Below the pieces are notes generated by a model. That model was not told the DNA's origin and searched no databases. It worked only from the letters and a program-made list of their open reading frames with translations. Source: Enhydrobacter sp. (lineage in GTDB: Bacteria > Pseudomonadota > Alphaproteobacteria > Reyranellales > Reyranellaceae). Taken from it: 64,000 nucleotides of DNA. Shown one piece after another: positions 17,407 to 26,477 of the stretch. Numbering within the stretch: position 1 is the stretch's first letter; every line of letters begins with the position of its first letter. The stretch covers positions 1,426,001 to 1,490,000 of the forward strand of contig NZ_CP126889.1 in assembly GCF_030246845.1 (NCBI RefSeq), given 5' to 3'. Position numbers and translations under genes: made by a program.

Positions 17407-18903
17407 CTAGGCGAGCGCGAAGCCCTTGTAGCCAGCGGCCACGACCTCCTGGCAGGCCGCGACGTAGGCCGGGAAGCCGCCGATATAGGGCATGAAGACG
17501 CGCGGCTTGCCCGGGATGTTGGCGCCGACATACCAGGAGCTGCAGGTCGAGCGCAGCGTGATGCTGGCCGACTTGCCGACCTCGCCCACCCATGCCTCCT
17601 GAGCGGCGCCGGTCGCCTCCGACGGGCTGCCCGGCCCGGTGATGGTGAAGAGATTGGGAAAGCCCGCGACCGTGAGGCCGAGATAGGTCTTGGGGCCCTC
17701 GCGCCACGCTTCCTGCAGCGTCACGCCGCCGCGGCCGCGGAAATCCACCCCGAGCAGTGCGCCGGTCATGGCGTCGAAGCCCGTCGCCAGCACGAGGCAG
17801 TCGAAGTCATGATCCCGGCCTTTCGCGCGCAGCCCGGTCGGCGTGATGCGCTCGATCGGGTCGTCGCTGACATCGACCAGCTCGACGTTGGGCCGGTTGA
17901 AGGTTTCCCAGTAGCCGGTATCGACGCAGAGCCGCTTGCAGCCGATGATGTTGCGGGGCGAGAGGATCTCCGCCGTCGTTGGATCCTTGACGATCTCGCG
18001 GATCTTGGTCCGCACGAAGTCGGCCGCGGTCTTGTTGGAGTCGTCGTTCAGCAGGAGATCGGAGAACGAGGCGATGAAGCCCAGGCCGCCATAGGCCCAG
18101 CGCGTCTCGTAGATGCGGTTGCGCTCCGCTTCCGGCGTTTCGACGGCCGACGCCGGATTGATGTCGAAGTCGATACCGGCCGGCTTGGTCCTGGCCCGCG
18201 TCCGCATCTCGCGATAGGTCGCCTTCACCCGCCGCACATAGTCGGTATCGAGCGGTGCGTTGTGGGCCGGAATGGTGTAGTTGGCGGTTCGCTGGAACAC
18301 CGTGAGACGGCTTGCCTGCCGGGCGATGATGGGGATCGACTGGATGGCCGAGGAGCCGGTGCCGATCACACCTACCGTCTTGCCCGTGAAATCGACGCCC
18401 TCGTGCGGCCAGTTGCCGGTGTGATAGGTCGGCCCAGCGAAATCGCCGAGGCCGGGAATCTTCGGCATGTTGGGCGAGGAGAGGCAGCCCATCGCCGTGA
18501 TGACGAAGCGCGATGCCAGCCGGTCGCCGCGGTCGGTCTCGACGATCCAGAGGTTGTCCTGCTCGTCGAAGGTCCCGCCTGTGGCCCGCGTCTCGAACTG
18601 GATGTCGCGCCGGAGATCGAACCGGTCGGCGACATGGTTGGCGTAACGCAGGATCTCGGGCTGCGTGGCGTAGCGCTCCGTCCATTCCCATTCCTGCTCG
18701 AGCTCGGGCGAGAACTGGTAGGAATACTGCACGCTCTCGACGTCGCAACGCGCCCCCGGATAGCGATTCCAGTACCAGGTGCCGCCCACGCCCTTGCCCG
18801 CCTCGATCACGCGTGTGGAGAAGCCGCCCTGGCGCAGGCGATGGAGCATGTACATGCCGGCGAAGCCCGCGCCGACGACGATCGCATCGAAGTCCGTCTT
18901 CAT
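17407..18903 (-). CDS. Flavin-containing monooxygenase, Baeyer-Villiger type, possibly shortened
   Basis: This 498-residue FAD/NADPH monooxygenase has the FAD site VVGAGFAGMY at residues 9-18, the EAGKGVGGTWYWNRYPG block typical of Baeyer-Villiger enzymes, the fingerprint-like FAGPTYHTGNWP near 160, and NADPH site GVIGTGSSA near 183. The C-terminal SWYVGANIPGKPRVFMPYIGG is also conserved. However, the text passes directly from ITGPGSPS to EATGAAQEAW, where family members usually have about 30 more residues. This suggests an in-frame deletion, so activity is uncertain. Confidence 0.85.
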   Translation of the reverse strand: MKTDFDAIVVGAGFAGMYMLHRLRQGGFSTRVIEAGKGVGGTWYWNRYPGARCDVESVQYSYQFSPELEQEWEWTERYATQPEILRYANHVADRFDLRRDIQFETRATGGTFDEQDNLWIVETDRGDRLASRFVITAMGCLSSPNMPKIPGLGDFAGPTYHTGNWPHEGVDFTGKTVGVIGTGSSAIQSIPIIARQASRLTVFQRTANYTIPAHNAPLDTDYVRRVKATYREMRTRARTKPAGIDFDINPASAVETPEAERNRIYETRWAYGGLGFIASFSDLLLNDDSNKTAADFVRTKIREIVKDPTTAEILSPRNIIGCKRLCVDTGYWETFNRPNVELVDVSDDPIERITPTGLRAKGRDHDFDCLVLATGFDAMTGALLGVDFRGRGGVTLQEAWREGPKTYLGLTVAGFPNLFTITGPGSPSEATGAAQEAWVGEVGKSASITLRSTCSSWYVGANIPGKPRVFMPYIGGFPAYVAACQEVVAAGYKGFALA

Positions 18904-18980
18904 GCCCGGATTGGAACCCGGCGCTTCCCGGGAGGCAAGCGGGCTCTTGCCTGCCGCCGACCGCCACGCGAGATTGCGGC

Positions 18981-21284
18981 ATGGCCCTTTCGATCATCGG
19001 CGATTCGCCCAAACGGCGCGAGGATCTGCGCTTCGTCACCGGCCGGGGAGCCTATCTCGACGACCTGCGCTTCGACGGGTTGGCGCAGGCCGCTGTGCTG
19101 CGCTCGCCGTACGCACACGCCTCGATCCGCTCGATCGATGTTTCGGCCGCGACGCGCGCGCCCGGCGTGCTGGCCGTGCTCACCGCCGCCGATGCCCATG
19201 CCGACGGGTTGAAACCGCTACGGCCCTATGTCGAGGCCAATGTGCAGACCGGCGAGCCGTTCGCTTTCGCGCTCCAGCCGCTGCTCGCCGCCGACAAGGT
19301 GCGGTTCGCGGGCGAGCCGGTGGCGCTGGTCGTGGCCGAGACGCTCGCCCAGGCGCTCGATGCCACCGAGTCGATCATCGTCGACTATGTCCCGCTTCCC
19401 GCCGTCACGACGGCCGGGGCGGCCTGCGCGCCCGGTGCACCGCAAATCTCGGCAGAGGTGCCGGGCAATCGCTGCCTCGACTGGCGCACCGGCGATTGGG
19501 CGGGCGTCGAGGCGGCCTTCGAGCGCGCCGCGCACCTCGTGCAGCTTCGGCTCGACAATCATCGCGTCGTCACCAATCCGATGGAGCCGCGCGGCTGCGT
19601 CGGCCAGTTCGATCCGGCGAGCGCCCGCTATACGCTCCATGTCTCGAGCCAGAACATCCACGCCAACCGCAACCACGTTGCGCGCTGCCTCGGCGTCGAG
19701 CCGAAGGATGTGCGCTTCGTCGCCCCCGATGTCGGCGGCGGCTTCGGCGCCAAGAACTTCGCCTACGCCGAGCAGGCGCTCGTGCTGTGGGCCGCGCGCC
19801 GCATCGGCCGGCCGGTAAAATGGGTGGCGAGCCGCAGCGAGGTGTTCCTGTCCGACCACGCCGGGCGCGACGTCCAGGCCGAGGCGACGCTCGCGCTCGA
19901 TGCGTCGGGCCGGTTTCTCGCCCTGAAGGTCGAGAGCTTCGCCAATCTCGGCGCGTACATGGCCGGCGCCGGTGGCGGCGTGCAGACCTACCAGTACGTG
20001 CATCTGCAGGGCACGGTCTATCGCATCCCCGCGATCGCGCTCCACATTGTCGCCGCCCTCAGCAACACCGCGCCGATCGGCGTGACGCGCGGGCCGGGCT
20101 TTGCCGAGACGGTGAACATTGTCGAGCGCCTGATCGATGCCGCGGCGCTGCAAGGCGGTTTCGACAGGTTCGAGCTGCGGCGACGCAACATCGTGCCCGC
20201 GCACGAGATGCCGATGATCAATTCCTTCGGCTTCCAGATCGACAGCGGGGCCTTCGGCGATACGCTCGACAAGGCGCTGGCGCGCGCCGACCTGGCGGGC
20301 TTCGCAGACCGCCGGCGCGAGAGCGAACGACGCGGACTGCTGCGCGGGCTCGGCGTCGCCTATCACATCAAGGGCACCGGCGGCTCGCCGGAGGAGAATG
20401 TCGATATCCGGTTCGAGAGCGACGGCACGGTGGCGCTCGTCACCGGCACGCAGCATATCGGCCAGGGCCATGAGACGACCTTTCCGCAGATCCTCGCCCA
20501 TCGCCTCGGCATCCCCAACGAATTGATCCGGCTCCGTCAGGGCGACACCGATCTCATCGCCACGGGCGGCGGCCACGGCAGCTCCCGCGCCACCTACATG
20601 GGCGGCACGGCGATCTGGCGTGCGGCCGATGCCATCATCGCCAAGGGCCTCGCGCTCGCGGCCGAGGCGCTGGAAGCCGCCGAGGCCGATATCCGCTTCG
20701 AGAACGGCCGCTTCACGGTCTCCGGCACCGACCGCGGCACCGCACTGCTCGACGTCGCGGTCCTCGGTCGCAAGAAGAACCGACCTCTCGACACCTATCA
20801 TTTCTGGAAGCGCGAGCATCTCACCTTCCCCAACGGCGCGCATGTGGCCGAGATCGAGATCGACCGCGACACGGGCGCGGTCGATCTCGTGCGCTACACG
20901 GCCGTCGACGACTACGGCGTGATGGTCAACCCCATGATCGTCCAAGGGCAGGCGCATGGTGCGATGGCGCAGGGCATCGGCCAGGCGCTGATGGAGCACG
21001 CCGCGTACGACCCCATCTCGGGCCAGATGATCGCGGCCTCCTTCATGGACTATGCGCTGCCGCGCGCGGCGCACCTGCCGGCGTTCGACCTTGGCTTCAA
21101 TCCCACCTCCTGCATCACCAACCCGCTGGGCGTGAAGGGCTGCGGCGAGGCCGGCGCGATCGCCGCCTTCCCGGCCATCGTCAATGCCGTCCTCGATGCC
21201 CTGCGGCCGCTCGGCGTCACGCATTTCGACGGTCCTGCGACTCCCTTGCGTGTGTGGCAGGCCATCGCGGCGGCTCAAGGCTGA
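18981..21284 (+). CDS. Xanthine-dehydrogenase-family molybdopterin subunit (CoxL-like)
   Basis: This 767-residue large subunit of the xanthine oxidase/CO-dehydrogenase family binds Mo-molybdopterin cytosine dinucleotide. The Ald_Xan_dh_C hammerhead domain comes first (RREDLRFVTGRGAYLDD). Cofactor motifs follow: PDVGGGFGAKN, GTQHIGQGHET, GGHGSSRATYMGG, and the catalytic Glu in GVKGCGEAGAI. The AYRCSFR loop of true CoxL is absent (here GVTRGPGFAE), so it is not form I CO dehydrogenase. FAD and 2Fe-2S subunits are not adjacent. The substrate is unknown. Confidence 0.9.
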   Translation: MALSIIGDSPKRREDLRFVTGRGAYLDDLRFDGLAQAAVLRSPYAHASIRSIDVSAATRAPGVLAVLTAADAHADGLKPLRPYVEANVQTGEPFAFALQPLLAADKVRFAGEPVALVVAETLAQALDATESIIVDYVPLPAVTTAGAACAPGAPQISAEVPGNRCLDWRTGDWAGVEAAFERAAHLVQLRLDNHRVVTNPMEPRGCVGQFDPASARYTLHVSSQNIHANRNHVARCLGVEPKDVRFVAPDVGGGFGAKNFAYAEQALVLWAARRIGRPVKWVASRSEVFLSDHAGRDVQAEATLALDASGRFLALKVESFANLGAYMAGAGGGVQTYQYVHLQGTVYRIPAIALHIVAALSNTAPIGVTRGPGFAETVNIVERLIDAAALQGGFDRFELRRRNIVPAHEMPMINSFGFQIDSGAFGDTLDKALARADLAGFADRRRESERRGLLRGLGVAYHIKGTGGSPEENVDIRFESDGTVALVTGTQHIGQGHETTFPQILAHRLGIPNELIRLRQGDTDLIATGGGHGSSRATYMGGTAIWRAADAIIAKGLALAAEALEAAEADIRFENGRFTVSGTDRGTALLDVAVLGRKKNRPLDTYHFWKREHLTFPNGAHVAEIEIDRDTGAVDLVRYTAVDDYGVMVNPMIVQGQAHGAMAQGIGQALMEHAAYDPISGQMIAASFMDYALPRAAHLPAFDLGFNPTSCITNPLGVKGCGEAGAIAAFPAIVNAVLDALRPLGVTHFDGPATPLRVWQAIAAAQG

Positions 21285-21388
21285 TACCGTTCTTTGTGCG
21301 TGCGCTGCGCAGGGCGCCACATCATGATCACAGGCAGCGAGAGAGGCCTTTCCTAACATGGGGGGTCGCAGCCTGACGGGAGAGCAGC

Positions 21389-22153
21389 GTGGCCTATATC
21401 CATTCCTCGGCGGCCGTTTCCGTGCGCCGAAGCGTCATTGCGCGCCTCAAGAACGTCCTGCGCCCGTTCGAGCCCTACCTTCCGCTGCCGGCGCCGCGCC
21501 TGTCATGGGGGCAATCGATCGCCGTGCTGCGCCGGCACGGCTTCCAGCCCGCCACCGTGTTCGATATCGGCGTCGGCTTCGGTACGTTCGGCCTTTATCA
21601 TCTCCTTCCCGACGCCTTCTATCATCTGGTCGAGCCGACCCGCGAAGCCCTGCCGCATGTCCAGAAGCTCGCGCGACGGCTGCGTTGTGAGATCCATCCC
21701 GTGGCGCTCGGCGACCGCGACGGCGAGGTGCAGCTCGAGGTCCGCTCGGACATCCAGGGTTCGACCCTGCTCGAGGAAGTGGGCCAGCGCGACTTCCTGC
21801 GCTTCGACCGCGTTCCGATGCGCCGGTTCGATTCGCTTTTCACGCGCATCGAGCGTCCCGCGCTTTGCAAGATCGATGTGCAGGGCGCGGAGCTGATGGT
21901 GCTGGAGGGCATGACCGGACGGATTGCCGACATCGACGCCTTCATCATAGAGACCAGCACCATCGCGACGGTCAAGGGCGGCGCCGAGGTCCACGGTGTC
22001 GTGAATTTCATGCAGGATCACGGCTTCGCCCTGGCCGACGTGATCGGGCTGAAGCGCCGTCCGCTCGACGACGCGACCGCCCAGCTCGATCTGATGTTCG
22101 TGCCCGAGAACGCGCCGCTGCGCGCCGACCGCCGCTGGGCGACGGATTCCTGA
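21389..22153 (+). CDS. FkbM-family methyltransferase
   Basis: This 254-residue SAM-dependent methyltransferase has motif I VFDIGVGFGTFG near residue 54, HPVALGDRDG near 103, and the FkbM hallmark KIDVQGAELMVLEG near 160. Such enzymes O-methylate sugars or polyketides, often in surface polysaccharide or specialised metabolism. The start is a GTG at 21389. It runs convergent to the DUF2478 gene with 7 bases between stops. Confidence 0.88.
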   Translation: MAYIHSSAAVSVRRSVIARLKNVLRPFEPYLPLPAPRLSWGQSIAVLRRHGFQPATVFDIGVGFGTFGLYHLLPDAFYHLVEPTREALPHVQKLARRLRCEIHPVALGDRDGEVQLEVRSDIQGSTLLEEVGQRDFLRFDRVPMRRFDSLFTRIERPALCKIDVQGAELMVLEGMTGRIADIDAFIIETSTIATVKGGAEVHGVVNFMQDHGFALADVIGLKRRPLDDATAQLDLMFVPENAPLRADRRWATDS

Positions 22154-22160
22154 ACCGTCT

Positions 22161-22679
22161 TCAGGGCGACGGCCGGACGTCGGCCCACCATTGCTCGATG
22201 CGGCCGGCATCGGCGGGAAGAGCGACGAAGTGCGGCGCGGCAAAGGCTTCCCATGCCGGCATGAAGCCCCTGCCGACGGACGTGAGAACAGGCACGCCGG
22301 CCTCGAGCGCCGCATCGAACGCGCCGCGAAGTCCGCCGCCGCCTGCTTCCAGCTTGCCGAACTTGCTCAGCACGACGAGATCGCAGCCGCGCGCGATATC
22401 CGCGCGCACGGCGTCGGCCGCCGTCAGCACGCCGCCGCCGTCGAGATGGCAGGCGGTCGAGGAAGGCCCCAGATCTTGGAACATCGGGAAGCGCTTACCG
22501 CTGGCGAGGCTGCGCAGATAGCCGGCCCGGCAGGCGCGGTCGACGAGACCATGATCTTCCGCAAGGACGCCGGCGAGGCGCAGGGAGGTCCGCCAGTGGT
22601 CGGTCAAGCTGCGGAACAGATCCTGGACGGTGGCGGCGGGCGCCTCCTGCACGACGGCAATCTTCTCGACAGAAGCCAA
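22161..22679 (-). CDS. DUF2478 protein, molybdenum-linked NTPase-like
   Basis: This 172-residue protein has the DUF2478 layout: a leading hydrophobic strand with a degenerate P-loop (VVQEAPAATVQDL), GVLAEDHG, a LGPSSTACHLD block, CDLVVLSKFGKLEA, and GVPVLTSVG. The family commonly neighbours molybdate uptake or molybdoenzyme genes. Here two molybdoenzymes (SorA and the CoxL-like protein) lie within 8 kb, which fits. Its stop faces the FkbM gene; upstream is the sugar-dehydrogenase gene, 15 bases away on the same strand, so the two may be co-transcribed. Confidence 0.8.
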   Translation of the reverse strand: MASVEKIAVVQEAPAATVQDLFRSLTDHWRTSLRLAGVLAEDHGLVDRACRAGYLRSLASGKRFPMFQDLGPSSTACHLDGGGVLTAADAVRADIARGCDLVVLSKFGKLEAGGGGLRGAFDAALEAGVPVLTSVGRGFMPAWEAFAAPHFVALPADAGRIEQWWADVRPSP

Positions 22680-22694
22680 GGCATCCTCCTGCGG

Positions 22695-24476
22695 TCAACG
22701 ATGGTTGGCGTGGCTGATGGCCCAGACATAGGCCGACACCGCGGCAAGGTCACTTGGCGTGAGCGGGCTTCCGCCCATCGGCGGCATCGCGCCCTGGTAT
22801 CGTTTTGGCTTCGGAACGCCCCTGGCGATAATGCTCCTGAGACTGTCCAGACTGCCGTCGGTCCATAGCCACTGGCCGGTGCTGAGCGGCGGGCCGACCG
22901 AGCTGCCGCCGCCATCGGAGCCGTGGCAGCCGCTGCAGGCGCCGTTGCTCGCCTCGCCGTGATAGATGCGGTCACCCAGCGCCACCTGCTCGGCCGTGGC
23001 GCCAGGCGGCGTGGGCAGCGGCTGCGCCTTGCGCCCGGCGTCGCGATGAACGCCCTCCGGCGGAGAGGCCCGCGACGAAGCCGTTGCCGAGTACGAACCG
23101 GTACGCGCGGGGGTGACCTTGTCGGAGCCGTCGCCGTCATAGGTGATGCGCCAGATGCGGCCATGCACGTCGTCGGAGACGAAGAGCGCGCCATCCGGCG
23201 CCACGGCGAGCCCGCTCGGCCGGAACGCCGCCCGGCCCGGTTCCTTGTGTCCGCCATCGAAGCCGTCGGCGAAGACGACGTAGGGGCCTGCCGCCTTGCC
23301 GTCGGCCAATGGCTGGAAGACGACATTGAAGCCGGCTTGCGGCAGCGGCGCACGATTCCACGAACCATGGAAGGCGATGAACGCACCGCCGCGGTAGCCG
23401 GCCGGGAACTTGTCGCCGAGATAGATCGCAAGCGCATTGGGCGCCCAGTGGCCGGGAAAGGCCGCGACCGGCCCCCGCCGGTCCGCACAAAGCCCGACGG
23501 CCCTGCCGCCGTCGCCGCCATATTCCGGCGCGAGCACGAGCTTCTTCCGGTTCTGGTCGTAGTAACATTCCGGCCAGCCATAGTCGGCGCCCTGTGTGAC
23601 TTCGATCAACTCCTCGGCCGGCAATTCCGCACTCTGCTCGGCGGTGTAGAGGCGCGGCCAGTTCTGGTAAAGCTGGTCGCGACCGTGCTGGGTCGCGAAC
23701 AGGCGGCCGGCGGCGTCGAAAGCCAGGCCTTCGGCATTGCGGATGCCGCTCGCATAGCGTTCCGCCGGCGAGAAGACCTGTCCGGTCTTGTCGGCATCGT
23801 AGCGCCAGATTCCGCCCCGCGTTCGTTTCTCGATGCAGAGGTCGCGGCCGCGCGCGCCGGCCATGCGATTGGCCGCCTGGCAGGCGTTGGTCGCCGAGGC
23901 GAGATCGACGAAGAGATCGCCCTTCGCGTCGATCGCGAAGGGATGCATCGGATGATCGCCGGTGAGCGGCAGGCCTGAAACCACCTCCGTCGGCGCGCCG
24001 GCCGGCACCGACGCGCCGGGCGTCAGCGCATAGCGCAGGATGCGGCCGTTCTCCTCGGCGTAGAGCGCGCCGTCATAGAGGGCGATCCCGGTGCCGCCGG
24101 TGCCGCCGGCCCGGGGCGTCGCGCCGAAGCGCTGGACGCTGTCGGCACGGCCATCGCGGTCGATATCCTTCAACGCGATCAGGAAACCGCCCGCGGGCGG
24201 CGCCCGACGATAGTAGCGGCCGCTCCAGCTATTGGCATAAAGCGTGCCGTCGGCCGCCACGGCGAGATGACGGACATGGCCCAGATTGTCCGCGAACACC
24301 GTCGCGCAGAACCCTGGCGACAGCGCGAGGCCGCCATTGTCTCCGGGGCAGCGCGAAGCGCGGGACGGTTGGGCCGCCAGCCTGCCCTCCGTCACCGCTC
24401 CTATCACCACGATCGCTGCAAGGACCGAGGTGAGTGCGATCGCGGCCCGCACACCGCGGCGATTCCAGATCGTCAT
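22695..24476 (-). CDS. PQQ-type sugar dehydrogenase with cytochrome c domain
   Basis: This is a secreted 593-residue protein. It has an N-terminal hydrophobic segment (residues 11-30), a six-bladed soluble-glucose/sorbosone dehydrogenase propeller to about residue 470 (repeated YANSWSGRYYRR, RNAEGLAFDAAGRL and FRPSGLAVAPDGALFVSDD strands), and a C-terminal class I cytochrome c with CSGCH near 510 and a distal PPMGG Met. Such fusions oxidise sugars or alcohols in the periplasm with PQQ and pass electrons to the respiratory chain. No PQQ biosynthesis genes are in the window. Confidence 0.85.
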   Translation of the reverse strand: MTIWNRRGVRAAIALTSVLAAIVVIGAVTEGRLAAQPSRASRCPGDNGGLALSPGFCATVFADNLGHVRHLAVAADGTLYANSWSGRYYRRAPPAGGFLIALKDIDRDGRADSVQRFGATPRAGGTGGTGIALYDGALYAEENGRILRYALTPGASVPAGAPTEVVSGLPLTGDHPMHPFAIDAKGDLFVDLASATNACQAANRMAGARGRDLCIEKRTRGGIWRYDADKTGQVFSPAERYASGIRNAEGLAFDAAGRLFATQHGRDQLYQNWPRLYTAEQSAELPAEELIEVTQGADYGWPECYYDQNRKKLVLAPEYGGDGGRAVGLCADRRGPVAAFPGHWAPNALAIYLGDKFPAGYRGGAFIAFHGSWNRAPLPQAGFNVVFQPLADGKAAGPYVVFADGFDGGHKEPGRAAFRPSGLAVAPDGALFVSDDVHGRIWRITYDGDGSDKVTPARTGSYSATASSRASPPEGVHRDAGRKAQPLPTPPGATAEQVALGDRIYHGEASNGACSGCHGSDGGGSSVGPPLSTGQWLWTDGSLDSLRSIIARGVPKPKRYQGAMPPMGGSPLTPSDLAAVSAYVWAISHANHR

Positions 24477-24690
24477 TCCCGGCTCCCTATCGCACCCACA
24501 GTGGCAGATGTGCCCTTGTGCGCGGATTTCCAGTGCCGGCGGCGCTGAAGCCGCAGTGAAGACTAAGCCGTCTTGATCCAGACCGCCGCCTTCATGAGCG
24601 CTGGCGGAGCCGGGCGGGACGACCGATGCTACGGGGACGGCATGGCATGCGCCGCCCAGTTGGTTTCTTCAACAAAGCGAGGAGACGCAC

Positions 24691-24909
24691 ATGGCTACCA
24701 ACCGGACCTATGTGAAGACCGAAGTTGTCGGGAGTTCCGACAAGTCGGTTTCCGACGCCATCGAGTCGGCGATCGCGACGGCATCGCATTCCCTGCGCAA
24801 TCTCGATTGGTTCGAGGTGGTCGAAGTTCGGGGCAACATTCGCGACAGCAAAGTCTCGAACTACCAAGTCACCCTCAAGCTGGGCTTGAGATACGAGCCG
24901 AAGGGATAG
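24691..24909 (+). CDS. Dodecin, flavin-storage protein
   Basis: This 72-residue dodecin assembles into a hollow dodecamer that sequesters flavins. The family pattern is clear: YVKTEVVGSSDKSVSDAI, the flavin-stacking Trp in LRNLDWFEVVEVRG, and QVTLKLGLRYE. An AGGAG ribosome site lies 8 bases before the ATG. It stands alone between divergently oriented operons. Confidence 0.95.
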   Translation: MATNRTYVKTEVVGSSDKSVSDAIESAIATASHSLRNLDWFEVVEVRGNIRDSKVSNYQVTLKLGLRYEPKG

Positions 24910-25020
24910 CAATGCGCGCTCGTCCGCTTGCCCTGACGCCAAGCAGAGGGGGTCGTTCTCAATAGGCCTCGTTGCGCGATCGCAATGCACCAAACCTCGT
25001 CGACCCGAGCCGTGGGAACC

Positions 25021-25728
25021 TCACAGCGCCATCAGCCGGTCGAGCAGTGCATGATCGGACCTGAGTGCGGCCGCGGGGCCGGCGAAGCGCACGGCGCCCT
25101 TCTCCAGCACATAGACGCGGTCGGCCAGCGCCAGCGAGAACTCGATGCCCTGCTCGGCGAGCAGGATCGTCATGCCCTGGGCTTTCAGCTCGCCGATCTT
25201 GACGAGCAGCGCCTCGACCACGAGCGGGGCGAGCCCCTCCGACGGCTCGTCAAGCAGCAGCAGGTCGGGATTGCCCATCAGCGTGCGGGCAATGGTCAGC
25301 ATCTGCTGCTCGCCGCCGGAGAGGAAGCCGCCCTGCCGGTCGCGCAGCGCGCCGAGCACCGGGAAGAGCTCGACGACCGCCTCGGTCGTCCAGCGTCCCG
25401 GGCGCGCCGCCGCCCGTCGCGCGACGTCGAGATTCTCCCACACCGAGAGCTCGGCGAAGATGCGGCGATCCTCCGGAACGAAACCGATGCCGGCGCGGGC
25501 GACGCGGTATGGCGACCAGCCGGTGATGTCGTGCGACTTGAAGCGGACATGACCGGCGCTCGGCGGCGTCAGGCCCATCACGGCGCGCATCGTGGTCGTC
25601 TTGCCGACGCCGTTGCGGCCGAGCAGGCAGACGCATTCGCCCGCGTTGACCTCGAGCGAGATGCCGAACAGCACGCGACTGAGTCCGTAGGCCGCATGGA
25701 CGTCCTGGAGCGCCAGCAGCGCGCTCAT
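25021..25728 (-). CDS. livF: LivF-type ABC transporter ATPase
   Basis: This 235-residue ATPase of a branched-chain-amino-acid-type (HAAT) importer is the last gene of a five-gene operon. Walker A GRNGVGKTT is near residue 38, the signature LSGGEQQ near 138, and Walker B LLLLDEPSEGL near 156, with the LivF-typical EPSEGLAPL. It overlaps livG by four bases. Confidence 0.93.
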   Translation of the reverse strand: MSALLALQDVHAAYGLSRVLFGISLEVNAGECVCLLGRNGVGKTTTMRAVMGLTPPSAGHVRFKSHDITGWSPYRVARAGIGFVPEDRRIFAELSVWENLDVARRAAARPGRWTTEAVVELFPVLGALRDRQGGFLSGGEQQMLTIARTLMGNPDLLLLDEPSEGLAPLVVEALLVKIGELKAQGMTILLAEQGIEFSLALADRVYVLEKGAVRFAGPAAALRSDHALLDRLMAL

Positions 25729-26477
25729 GACGGCGCACCCGCCGGTCGGTCGCCCAGATAGACGCGACGGACCTCGGCATCGGCGCGAACCGCCGTCGGA
25801 TCGCCATGGGCGATGATGCGTCCCTGGTGCATCACCGCGATCTTCTGCGCGATCGAGAACACGACCGCCATGTCGTGCTCGGTGAACAGCAGCGTCAGCC
25901 CGCGCTCGCGGGCGATACGGGCGATGAGCGCAATGGTCTCGTGGGTCTCGGCGGCGGACATGCCGGCAGTCGGCTCGTCGAGCAGCAGGATCTTGGGGTC
26001 GCTCGCCAAGGCGATGCCGAGCTCGAGCTGCTTCTGATTGCCGTAGGCAAGCGTTCCCGCGGTCACCTGCGCCCGGCCGGCGAGGCCGATCGAGGCGAGC
26101 AACGCCTCGCTTTCCGCACGATAGAGCCTCTCCGAACGCGACCAGAAGTTGGGCCCCTGGCCGCGATGGGCGAGAAGGGCCGCCTGCACGTTCTCCAGCA
26201 CGGTGAGCCTGGGAAAGATGTTGGTGTGCTGGAACGATCGTCCCAGACCCATGCCGCAGATCCTGTACGGCGCCATGCCGGTGATGTCGCGCCCGTCGAC
26301 GGACACGCGGCCGGCGGTCGGCCGCAAGTGCCCGGTGATGAGATTGAACAGCGTCGACTTGCCGGCGCCGTTCGGCCCGATCACGGCCGCGATCTCGCCC
26401 CCGGCCACGGCCAGATCGACGCCGGAGACGGCGCGGAAGCCGCCGAACGACTTGGACAGGCCGCGCACCTCAAGCAC
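25725..26477 (-). CDS. livG: LivG-type ABC transporter ATPase
   Basis: This protein of about 250 residues is the second ATPase of the HAAT importer. It has Walker A GPNGAGKST, the LivG hallmark GLGRSFQHTNIFPRLTV, a signature region LAYGNQKQLELG, in which the usual LSxGxQR Ser-Gly is YGNQK (as in many LivG proteins), and Walker B ILLLDEPTAGM. The GTG at 26477 overlaps the livM stop by eight bases and sits directly before the first domain strand; an ATG at 26579 would add an unlikely Cys-rich leader. Confidence 0.92.
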   Translation of the reverse strand: MLEVRGLSKSFGGFRAVSGVDLAVAGGEIAAVIGPNGAGKSTLFNLITGHLRPTAGRVSVDGRDITGMAPYRICGMGLGRSFQHTNIFPRLTVLENVQAALLAHRGQGPNFWSRSERLYRAESEALLASIGLAGRAQVTAGTLAYGNQKQLELGIALASDPKILLLDEPTAGMSAAETHETIALIARIARERGLTLLFTEHDMAVVFSIAQKIAVMHQGRIIAHGDPTAVRADAEVRRVYLGDRPAGAPS

